This document shows positions 1-11,238 of a stretch of 64,000 nt of DNA, one piece after another. This stretch comes from Pezicula radicicola. Its lineage: Eukaryota > Ascomycota > Leotiomycetes > Helotiales > Dermateaceae. Under the pieces are notes generated by a model that worked only from the letters and a program-made list of their open reading frames with translations, did not search any database and was not told the DNA's origin. The stretch is taken from positions 328,898 to 392,897 of the forward strand of contig PDUO01000002.1 of NCBI GenBank assembly GCA_003008705.1, written 5' to 3'. A program made the translations under genes and the position numbers. Numbering within the stretch: position 1 is the first letter of the stretch; each line of letters opens with the position of its first letter.

Positions 1-134
1 GAGACGAGTCGTATATTTGCGAGTCGCCTTGTTCTTCTTTGTATCGATTGTTGCAATTGTCGTAATGTCGATGTGGTAAAATGTGCGTTTGATAGATGAA
101 AAATATAAAACCAAAAAAAAAAAAAGGCACGTAC

Positions 135-537
135 CATAGAGAATAGGACCAGTGAAGAAACCCAAGAACTTCAAGAACAAGTTCTCCTTCTCCGTCGTCA
201 ATTCGTTCCATCCCGTCTTCTTGCGGCGAGATTCAACTTCGTGCACTGAGAGACCCTGCTTCATGTTGGTGTCGAGCCAGCCCTCGGGGGTGTCGAAGCC
301 CTCGCCAGATGGGCCTGCGACCTTCTTCGACCACCAGTGCTTCTTCTGGGGCTGATCCAATTCCTCTGCCGCAATAGACATAGACGCCCGGCGTCCATCC
401 TTGTAGGTAGAGATGTATCGAACCAATTGGCCGTACTCGCCCAATTCTTCCTTCTCGTCGTTGGGATGGGCGTCGAGCTGGAAGTCCACAGAGGGACCTC
501 GCTCGGCGCCACCGTGAGGTGGTGCCATGTGCGACAT
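135..537 (-). CDS. PMA1: Plasma-membrane H+-ATPase (P-type), first exon only
   Basis: This is the first exon of the P3A proton pump that energises the fungal plasma membrane. The ATG is at 537 and 134 codons plus one base follow. The N-terminus is acidic and hydrophilic, then comes the cation-ATPase N-terminal domain with the family-typical strings GLSVHEVESRRKKTGWNEL and FLKFLGFFTGPILY leading up to the first membrane helix. The exon stops at 135, where TAT-G is followed by the donor GTACGT. The next codon in the family is Val (GT-), which fits the split codon. The remaining 134 bases happen to stay open but encode nothing like the expected first helix, so they are taken as intron. The rest of the gene (about 780 residues) lies outside the window. 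The identity is strong; the symbol follows the fungal orthologue. Confidence 0.9.
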
Positions 538-3500
538 GGTGTACGTATTAGAGGATATATGTGTGTAGGAGGAAGAAGGACCGCTGTATGATTATTGTAT
601 AGAAGACTGCGCCGACTCGAGGGAGGAGTGGAGGGGGAGAGAGAGAGCTTGACCACAACACCAAGATCAGATCGAGTGAGAGGATGCTGAAGGGAGGAGT
701 GTGAGAAAAAAAGAGACTTTGTGCGAGGGCACTCGATCTCTTTTGTAACCCGTCTGGCACTAAGGTACTGAGCCATTACGACTCGACTAGGACTAGACGA
801 CCAAGCCGAGCCAGCTAGTAAGTACGGAGCACCATGGCAGCTGCCGCTCTGGCCGATCATGGGCAATTGTCAATTGGCTCGGTGTCGGAAAACTGCTCGC
901 TGCTAGAAGCGACATATTTTTCTGTTTAGCGCGCAATCTGCTACTCACGGAGTCGAGCTACGACCTCGCACGGCAAATGCTGGCCAAATTTTGGGAAATG
1001 CCTCTGACGGGTCCTGGATCACTCGACCGCCATGGCTAATAACGGCGTCACCCCTCCCTCCACTACCCATATCGTCTGCCACCAGCGCCACTTGACTACG
1101 GTATCCTCATCATCCAAGGGTCCATGGATGTTCGGGCTCGGCCTTGACGGCAAGGGCCTATGATTATTATTTTCGTAGTATTATTATTCTATTCTATTCT
1201 CACCATTCATTGACAAAACATAGCGAAGAATTTCCGCAGGGCAGCAACCTTGACTTTGGTCCGATCCCCCCGTCCTGATCGTCCGCCGGCAACAGCATCC
1301 AGAGACATTTTCGTTCATTATTTGTTCAGCATATTCAGCACGCAGGAGGGAGCAAGGACCAATTGTCCAGTTCGCAAAAGGCCCCGACGGGGTTTAGTCG
1401 TTTTGCAAATAAATACCGCATACTAAATTGCTATCTGACCTGGCCCATTCTATCAATCCTGCCAAACCTCAGGCATCCCATATTGCTTGTTGCCCCAGTT
1501 TGGCAGTCTGTCCCCATTGTATTGTGATTGTTCCAGATACCGGCGGTGACGACTGAGCTTGCATTAGATTGAACAGTATTTTGGAATCCATTGACCCATT
1601 GCGTCAATGTATAATATTGGAGTGATGTATGTAAGCGTAGTACAGAGGTAAGCTCGAGGCACATGAGCGCTTGAAGCTTTCAGTCTACTGTAGGCTAAGC
1701 CGGCACCGTTTACTTGCTAGGAGCACCACAAGACGTTATGAACGGGTAGGTTTGGTGTTGGGCTGATTACCTTGTCCTCCACTGAATTGAGTTCATTGGC
1801 CACCTGCACGATGGATTATTATTCCCCTTCTTGCCTTCTTGCCTTCTTGCCTTACTTTTCACCAGGACAACCCAGACCTGATAGAGCGTGCACCGGGTTT
1901 TAAGTGGGCTACTAATCGCTGCTAGAGAAAGCGGTCGAAGGTATGGGGACGAGGGAAGCCGTAGGACGAGGAACGAAGAAAAAAGAATGACGAGCAGGCC
2001 TCAATCAGGACCCCCTGTTCAGGACAAGGCTCTCCCTAGCCAAGACGTCGTGATGAACAGGATCATCCACGTCGTCATGGCCATAACGGTCCACTCTTTC
2101 AGAGTTCAGAAAAGCTTACCTCCGTTTTAGCACCATTAGCACGACTCTAGACGATAAACGACCAGCCTCATATTGACTAAGATTGGTGACTGAAAGGACT
2201 AAAAGTGGGTTTGCCCTTGTGTGCCGCGAACCCGATCTACGCGCAGAATGACTGGCTGCACAAAGGGGCAAGATGCTGGCAATGGGTGTGGTGATGGTGG
2301 ATAAAATTCAGCGAAAGATTATTCCAAGTGGTGCCTGTCTAGGGTGTCCAGGGTGTCGTGCCTTTGACCCCATATCACCCACCTTATCGTGGGCTACCGA
2401 GGCATGTCATTCGCCGGATGTTTCGCTCATTACTTATCAGACATACGAAGAAGCACCGGGCACTCCGTGGGGCGAGGAACTTGGCTCTTGGAACGACAGG
2501 AAAGGGAAAAACATAACTACGGTACAAAATATGCATTATATCGCCCACATATGATTCCATGAACACAAGAGAGCGAAGGCGCGAAGGCGCGAATAATGCC
2601 TCACCTGTTTCTTTACTGCTTCAGAAGTCGCTATTCTTGCTGTCGCCGAGCACGAGAAAAGGTCAGTGAAAATTTCTCATTGATCGTTGGTGAAGAGGCG
2701 TTTCAATTGCAAAACGCAAATGCTTGGGCAAGGAAAGGATTATCGCCTTGGAAGCTCTTGGTATGCTTCTTGGTACTTTGTAACCCTATGGAGATGTAGG
2801 ACGACGGCGGCAAGCAACGCACACCAAGACCAACACAACGCTCAACTCGAACTCATGTCTCGCGCTCTTGGATCGTGAAGCACAAACAAAACCTCATCCC
2901 ATGAGTAAGTAGCGGGGAAAAAGAAGACTTCCTAAGCTTCCTCACAATGCTAACGCTTGAACCTCCGTCTCTCTTTGTCTCTCTATCGCTGCTATGGTCA
3001 TTTGTTTCTCTCTTCATGCTGACTTCTGTCCAGAAGCAGCCGCCTTTCCCGTTCTATCATTGACCTGCGCATTACAACCTCATTCTATTCGTCCACGAAG
3101 CATCATATTTCGTAGACACTCTCGCAATGATCTTCAAGCTCTATCCATCTTCACCCACCCACCCATCTGTCCAAAAAGCTAAAAGCAGCACCCATCATTG
3201 ACCCAAAATGTAAACAAGCCCTCTCCAAACATCCAGTTTCCTCGGACATTTGATTCGCCGCACGAAGCACACCCCACGACGAATCCCACAAATCGCGGAA
3301 ATATACACATGCACCTCTGCATCTCTGCATCTCTGCATCTGCACAAGCAGAAAAGACTGGGCTAACCTGACTCGCTTGCGGGAGAGTAGAGACCTGGGTT
3401 TACGTGCTTTGGTCTACTTCGTAGATATGCATGTACAGGGAAGCTCTCTCGATGATTTCAGCGGCTGAACCCTGTTTGCAGGACCAGTAGGTCAAAGACC

Positions 3501-6500
3501 CGTGCCGTTACGGTAGCCCGTTCCACACCCTACGGTTCAGTACTACTCCGTACACTTTCACTTGTCAAACCCGAGTGCCAACAAACCCCATATTGATGAA
3601 CAAGAAGAAGCTAGAGCTTCATGTAAAAGGCTTTCTTTGTTTCAATTGTTATTTTGAAGACAAGCCAAGTGGAATTCGATATGTTTCGCATGCGTAATTA
3701 GGCAAAAAAGATCTACTTCGCACTTCAATCCGATCAAAATGTTTCACAAACTTCCATTTTTTGATATTTTCCTTCCAGGCTTTTCCCTTCTTCGCGAACT
3801 CTGAAGCGTGACTTGGACTTCGTCTGGACTCTTGAGGAGACGACGGGACATTCTCCTCGACCCTGAGTTTTGGAAATTTTCGTGATGCGATGAGACGTCG
3901 ACGGGAAGGCTCCTGTCACATTATTTTGGATACCGGTAGTGATACTCGTGGATGCGGTAGTACTCAGCACTGACAGGGCTAGATTGTTTCAATTGCACGT
4001 TCCCCTCGGGGAGCATCCACGCCATCCCAACTTCAATCATCAGGGTCGTCGACTCGTCAACAGGTGTTTCGAAACAGTCAACGAATTATTGGGTAGGAAA
4101 TTTAAATAGTTTACCCATGGGACGAAAGTACCGCCAATGTGTGTCAAGCAAGGCCAAGGTAAGGAAAGGTAGGGGAGAAAAACTTCCTGTAGATCAAACG
4201 CTTATCACAGATGTGATAGAAAACTTGAAACATCCCACCTCAGTCCTCAATCCCCAACCATCCCCATACATATGCTATCCCTCACCTCTATCACCTCCAT
4301 TCTCGCATCGTCACGTCCCTTCTTGGCTATTATCTTGGCTGTTACTTTATCTCACTTAATCACTGTGCGTGATACATATTCAGGTCCAGATAGACTCCGT
4401 ACACTCACGGCAACCGCAACTCTAACTAACCTTTTCCCAAAAAAAGCAAACAACCCCAAAATAACAAAACTTGAACTTGGCTTTTCTTGGTTCTTTTCTT
4501 GGACCTTTTCTTGGCTATCAAGTGCCGCGTTCTAACCTTTTTCTCCATCTTCTTTCGTTCTTTCTTCCTTCCTTCGTATGGAGTGTGTACATAACCGTCG
4601 GTACTTCGTGAAGTACTTCGTACACACGGAGTGACAACCGTGACATGTACCACCGTCCACCACTGCACAGTGCACAGTGGAGATGGAGCTGGTGGAGGAG
4701 TGAGTAATGGAGATAGCGGGTGAACCATGGCAACACCAGTCTCCAGTCTCCAGTCACAGAGCCTCGAACCCTTCAGCCTCGAAGTTCTACCTAGGTACCT
4801 ACCACGTGCCCTACGTCTCCACGGCGTAGTATCGGTCGATCTAGTGACTGGTTGGGTAGAATGTAAAGAAAATTACCGAGTTGCAGAAAATAAAATGAGC
4901 TTCACTGCACAGCACAACACCAGCTATTTTTGTTATTATTTTGAAATTCTCAATTCTTCAATCGAATCAAAATCAAAATTAAAATCAAAACAAACATGTT
5001 TGTTGATTAATACAGGTATTATATGGTCATTAAATGTTTGGACCAACCGACAGTCAAGCAACGTGCCAACGGCGAAATGGTGGAGTATTCTTCTCCGTAA
5101 TCTTCAAGGTTGTTGCAAGCCCGCATCGGCTTTCTCATCTTGGAGATTTTGGGATTGGAGCTGGGTGGAGTCTCCATACAATATTTCGGTGGGTGGGCTG
5201 GTGGGTGAGCTTTGAGCTTTGAGCTTTGATGACCAGGCGGTAGGAGCCTCTCGATAATTATTATTATTATTCTTTCTCTTTCATGCGTGTGGACGGATGG
5301 TTCACTCTGTTTTTCATTTTCATGGAAATTCATGCATTATGATTATTTGTTTTAATTCGTAATTTGGTCCAAGAAAAGTAAGATTCGTAGCGAAAGTACA
5401 TTTTACATAAATACCGGTTATGAAGCTATTGATATTTTTTTTGGGAGGTGAGGGACTATTATTTGCATTGAAGAAATGTAAGGATAAGATTAGATGAGTG
5501 GGGAGTAAGTGACATTCGTTGTCAATTTGTCAAGTTTTGAAATGGGGATTATTGTTTTTTTTTTAAGATTAAATTTAATGTTTAAATTACTTGCTTTGCT
5601 GGCTAGCTGATATGATAGGTGACGATGATAATGGAGGCCGAGGTTAGGTTCCATGGAGATGCTGTAAAGAAAGGCTTATCGATCGTCACAATTTTGTATC
5701 ATTGGTGATTGATGAGATATGAAAGGGTTGACCAGCTGTTCATAATTATTTAAGCATAAGTTCCATCGGTGAATCGAACATGTGTTGGCAGACTTGGCAC
5801 CGGGGGGTCAGTTTAATTGAATTAATGCTTTGGTTTGTTTGTTTACATGACAGCGAGTGAGCGACTTCTGAATGTTCTACGGAGGTATGCATCTTCTTTC
5901 TGTGTACAAATACAGAGAAGCGGAAGGAATCAATTTGTTCACGATAGCTTCACCTTTTTTCACCACCCAATTCAGGTAAGTGCTCACGAGTCAAGTATTC
6001 TCCATCTTCTATCTACGAAGTGCGACCCCCACGACTAGAAAGGATGAAAATTCCCCGCTTCTTACATCATAGAATAGGTAAAGCGAAGAGATACTGTACA
6101 GTACTGTAAGGAGCGATCAACTTCCCCAACCAGTACTCCATACGTTGGCAAAAACCCACAGCTTGTATTGTGGTACCAGTCTTGTGACTAGATAATCTAT
6201 CTAGGCAGTCAGCCTCACGAATTTGAACGGTCGTACGGAGATACAGTTCATAATCCTTCATAGGTCATAAGGTAGGTACTATACTGTGCTGTTGATGTGC
6301 TGTACTGTACAGAAGATCTCTGATGTACAAGTGACAAGATTGCTCCACTACCTTACATGCATACCCTCCATACAGTAAGATCGCAGCGAATTATTTACAT
6401 TTGGCTATTCCCACATCCCACATCTTATTTCCAAATACGGAGTATCAAGCATCAACACCTCTAACTCAGTACCGCCGTGCCGTACAAAGTATTGATACCA

Positions 6501-9500
6501 AGAACCAACCTCAACTCTACTTTACTCATAGCAGCGATGGGACTTTCCTCAATGAAGATAAAGATACTGCTGCAGGACCAGCGTACACTAATGCCGACAG
6601 AAAGGAATGCATGAAATGGAAGAAGCGGAAGAACATTCTAGCGTCTTTTTAATCCTCCATACAGATACGATCTCATCCCACCCAAAATGCAGGTACAGAA
6701 CACTACATCGAAAATTTTTTAATTCCCTCACCACCACACAACCACCACACCACCACCACCATCACTGAGCACCAACCTCAAAACGAACAAACCAAACGAA
6801 AAACAAGCGCCTTGCAGAAAATCCAAGGTACAGTATTCCGTAGAATCCTAGAATCCTAGATTCCACACCTCCGAATCAGCACCTAAGAAACCGGCATTCG
6901 CGATCCCGAGATCTCTGATCTCGTCTTCTTTGTGATTTTCGTCTTGGGTGCTTCTTCACCGCCATGATTCATGATCCCATCACAGCTTTGCGCGCATAAT
7001 CGGTACGGGAAACAGCAAACGCGCCTCGCCTTACGAAAATCTGCAATACTATAGGTTGAGAAAATTCGCGCATACAAAATTTTATTTCCATCTACGGTTT
7101 GGGGTATGGAGTATTTTTAGTGGATTTCTATTTTATTTAGCTTGGGAAGTTACGAAGTAAGGAGAGGGATTTTTTGATAGGCTTTGCTTCCCCTTGATGC
7201 TGATGATGAGATGAGGAAGAGACAACGCACCGGAAGTATGGATGCACGAATGCGTTTGAATACGTTTGAATGCATTGTTTACGCAAACGAGTGCGACTCG
7301 TCCATTCGGTCTTCGTCCCTCGGCATCTAGAGTCCGATTTTCTCTTCCTTTGGACCTTGACTTTGTCTTGTCTAATTACCTCGGATCTAGCTAGGTAAAT
7401 CTTAAGTATGATACGCGTATTTTATTTTTGTTGTTGTTTTTTTTTGGCACGAACTGGAACTGGGCGCGGCCGGCGAAAATGCCTCAACTCAATACTCTCA
7501 AAACACTAGAGTAATGAACATCGAAATTTTAGGAAACACGGATCGGTAAAGTTTGGTGCTTAAATCTGACACGTCAGTATGGCTAGGTACTGTAGCTAGT
7601 TATTTACGAAATACTGGTAACTGGATTCGGCCCTGTCTTGTCTTGTCTTGTCAAACAAATGATGAACCATAGAGAAAGATTATTGAAATCTTTACATTGA
7701 TGTCATTGATACGGTACCGTATACTAATACGGAAAAACGGCATTTTACGGCGGTACCGGTATCGCGTCATTGTACTTTTGTAGATCTACACTACAGTACT
7801 CTACTTTTCGGAGTATCTAATCTACCTTACCAGTATATGTCATGACGCTTCTTTCTTTAGATACGTACGTATGTACATGGCATTCATGGATGATGATGGA
7901 TTGTGCTAAAAGGGAGGCGCCGAGAGATCTGAGAGACCCGATACTTTGACAGACGGACAGGAAATGCCGCATCTTGATGCATGGAAGCATGTTCCATCTT
8001 TTTTGTCTTTGCCGCTCCTATAAGGTTTTCTTTTACCGCTTCTTTGTTTCTTCTTCGTGTCTTCTAGACCGATGTTCTTTTTTTTTATAGCGTTTTATTT
8101 TATTTTAGGGTGTGGTATGGTATGGATGGTTAATGGATGTTTCATGGATATGGAGTAAGGGTTCAGTGAGGTATTACAGGGCTGATGTTCCATTGCTGCT
8201 GTATCATGGTGATCATCCGGTGGTGTATTTTCAGCCCTGTAGGTTTATGTTACATTTTTGTTGTACTGTAGGATGATGGATGGGTTGGAAATATGATAGG
8301 TTTGAAGGTACGAAAGTACCTTTTGCTTGGCGAGTTACTGAGTGTGGTGAGGTATTTTCATGGGTTCTTGCAGATATTGTGTTCTTGTCTGGTCTGGGCA
8401 AGTCTTTTTTTTTTGCAAGAGAGATATGTATTTCGTATAGCACTGTATCACTGGTACATATTTTTATGTTGCTTTACCACATAACAGTCACGGGGCTACG
8501 ACGCATTTATCCATCCAACTGCCGCAAGATATGCTGTACAGAGTGCTTTAAACACATCTCAATCCATGTATCTGCATTCCCTATCCAGGAAGCTACGACT
8601 TATTACCATGCAGTACTAAAGCACGAGGTAAGTAAGTTTTCCTTCACCGTTATTCAACAACACGTGATGTGCCTCGTACATATATCGCATAATTCCACTA
8701 CTCTCAATGTACAGTAGTCTCGCAACATTGCATTTAACCAGATGTTAAAAACAGAAGCCGAAGTAGCAGAAAAGCAGCATTGAAAGTTAAAATCTTCACA
8801 ACATGTAAATGAGCAAGTTTAAAATATCAGATGACTTTACTAGTAGCACAGGTACAGAATGTCAGGTATCATTTTTATTCCCACATTTACATCCTATTCC
8901 AAATAACTCAAACCATCAAACGATCAAAAAGACACTTGTACAAAGCTAATCCTCTTTTCAAACTAACTCAACCCTGCTTCCCGAGTACTTTATCTATTAC
9001 ACCCTTGATAAATTTACTAACAATAACTTTTAGACCGTTCAAAGACGAATAAACCCACTATAGAAGTCTAGTTACAAGTTTATTAAGACCTAACAAATTC
9101 TAAAGCTTATCAAATTTATATTTTCCCTTAGAACGCTCTAGAAGTTAAGCTAGAAAAAAAAGTTGTTAAAAAGCCTTTCTTTTTTTGTTAGGAATATAAG
9201 TATACTAGTATGTTTTTTCTTGTGTGAAAGATGTAATCTGTTTTCGAAATGACAACACGAATTAGAGCGCAACGAGATTTAACTTAACAGTCGACAAGGA
9301 AAGTTTCTTTGACGCTGTTCTGTCTTCCTTATAGCGTTCTGGTTTGGTTTTGTGAGAATCATCGTTGGGTTCGATATGCTATGAGAATAGTTGTTTATTT
9401 GTGTTACGTGGTTTGGCACCAGGGACTCTTAAGGGTGGCTTGGATGATGTTTTAGTGCCTTGTGGGTTTGTTAGGTTAGAAGACCTCTATACAGCGATTT

Positions 9501-11238
9501 AGATATGTGCATTATTTTGATTTGAAGTTGAGATGCTTAATCTAATTTCTTTTGGCTACTTGATCTAATTTGGGTATCTCGAGAGAATTGTATGCAAGGA
9601 ATTAGTTTTTGCTATTTTGTTAATGGGTTGAAGTTGTGCGATTTAGAGGAAGTTCCTTAGCTTTTCTTGTTTTACTGGTTGTTTCTTGTTGCTGTTATGG
9701 TTTTTATTCTACTTCTAGTATTCTTGCTATTTATGAACCTTTGCTAGACTCGAGATCTCATTTGTAGCACATTATTTCAAGTCTCTATCTAGCTTTAAGT
9801 GGAAATAAACAGCAAGAAAGCAAGTTGAGAATTTAGGATTCTAGTTACTAAATTGCTAAAGTCATTATTTGTNCCCCGACTTCTAAATCCTTGTTATTTA
9901 TGGTTCTTTGCTACGAAAGCTAAAGCAAGTGCACTACCTCTTTTCCTTCAATGTTGGGATTCATTATCTGTATTACATGGCTTTTGTTGCCTTTAGAAGA
10001 TCTAAAGAATATCAAGTTGGTTAAAATTATAATTTGGTTGTATCTTGACTATTGAAGTTATAGAAAGTCACTCAAAAACCATACTCTTATCTAGTTTAGG
10101 ATGATCTAATTCCATTTCATATGATACATTGAGGGCCTTCTAGATATTGGCTAGAAGGTGTTAGGAACTCTTGTTATAAGGCAGCTCAAGTTATGCTTTT
10201 ATTTCTCTTGATTGTTAAACTTCGTTGAGTAAGGTTCTTAATATAAGAAACCACGCAAATGCACTACTTTCTTGTTTGGGATTGTGACAGTTTCACCTCT
10301 ACGATATTTCTATAGCCTTCTAGAAGATATTAGGAAAGGTCGTCGGCCGAGAAGTAAAAGTCATGTTATGTTTCTGTTGTACCTAACTGTTAAACTTTGT
10401 TGAGTAAGGTTCTTACTACAAGAAACCACGCAAATACACTACTTCCTTCTTTGGGGTTATAACAGTTTACATATACAATACTATAGACTTCTAGAAGATA
10501 TTAGGAAAGTTCGTCGGCCAAGTGGTAATGGTTAGTTAAAGGTTACTGAACACTTTCGAATCAAGGTTCTTGACTACAAAAAACCACGCAAATACACCAC
10601 TCTCTTTCTCGAGGCTGGGAGCTTTTATTTCTATTGCAACTCTCCTGTAGTCCTCTAGAAGATATGAAGAAAGGTTGTCGGCGAGCGGTGAAGGTCATGC
10701 TTTTGTTGCACTTGACTCCTGAACTCCGACCAAGGTTCCTACAGCAGAAAACCACGCAAATGCACCAAGAGTTTTCAAATTTAAGTTAAATGCGCCAAGG
10801 ACTTCAAAGTCAAAAGTTCTGGCAGCACAAGATTGACAGACCACACTTCAGTAATTCCCTTACCGCAAAACAGTCACATCTCTCCTCAAAGATATATCCT
10901 ACAACAATCACTTCAAACCCGCGTTTTCCGTCATAATAATTCCAATGCTCGCAGCTGGAGAGTATAGTATAGAAAGCTATACCGAGGCAAATATGAGATT
11001 TCTGACTCCACGTGACCCGGTCTCGGACACCGAAAGTAAACGATGACTCAAAGGGGAAATTTCCGCCATAAAGAGAAACATCAACGACAATTCAACGGAA
11101 GAGAATTGTTGAACTCCAAAGTCGGATACGCCGTACATTACATGTGCTAACATATGAAAAAAAAAAAATCACAAATCATCCCGAAATATTCCCCCAAATT
11201 TTAGAACATATCTTGTGTCCCGCTTCCCCTCATTTCTT
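538..11238. other. 10.7-kb stretch without a recognisable gene
   Basis: No ORF or splice-consistent exon series between the H+-ATPase and the malic enzyme resembles a protein family I know; the longest open frames are 145-162 codons and look random. The first one to two kilobases presumably hold the H+-ATPase promoter and 5' UTR. There are many simple repeats: CTCTGCAT x3 at about 3315-3338, GAGCTTT copies near 5207-5228, TCTTG copies near 7635-7650, and short palindromes such as TACTGTACAGTA near 6093 and TACGGTACCGTA near 7709. Motifs of the type TACGGAGTA/TACTCCGTA recur from 3.5 to 8 kb. From about 8.7 kb the DNA becomes AT-rich and passes into a decayed tandem repeat. Confidence 0.6.
9735..10790. 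repeat. Decayed tandem repeat, unit about 160-175 bp
   Basis: Four clear unit starts share AAGGTTC(T/C)T followed by a variable stretch and ACCACGCAAAT(G/A)CAC: 10231, 10406, 10563 and 10732 (spacings 175, 157 and 169). Inner landmarks repeat in each unit, including CTTCTAGAAGATAT(T/G), GTCGGC and a (C/T)TTGA or TAAACT run before the next unit. Weaker copies can be traced leftwards at about 9902 and 9735. The right-hand copies keep CG-rich forms (CTGAACTCCGACC), whereas the left-hand ones have the C-to-T versions (TTAAACTTTGTTGAG). This is consistent with repeat-induced point mutation or methylation-driven decay. Nothing in it encodes a protein. Confidence 0.7.

Noticed and set aside
1..134. 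The H+-ATPase frame stays open from exon 1 to the left edge.
   Set aside because: The encoded residues do not resemble the expected first membrane helix, and a GTACGT donor lies exactly where the family sequence breaks off, so this is intron.
261..866. A 201-codon minus-strand frame over the H+-ATPase start.
   Set aside because: It overlaps the true exon in another frame and has low-complexity, frame-shifted composition.
4727..5215. A 162-codon plus-strand frame in the gene-free interval.
   Set aside because: No domain, no intron pattern and AT-rich random composition; not supported as a gene.
8280..8717. A 145-codon plus-strand frame.
   Set aside because: Composition is random and no family is recognisable.
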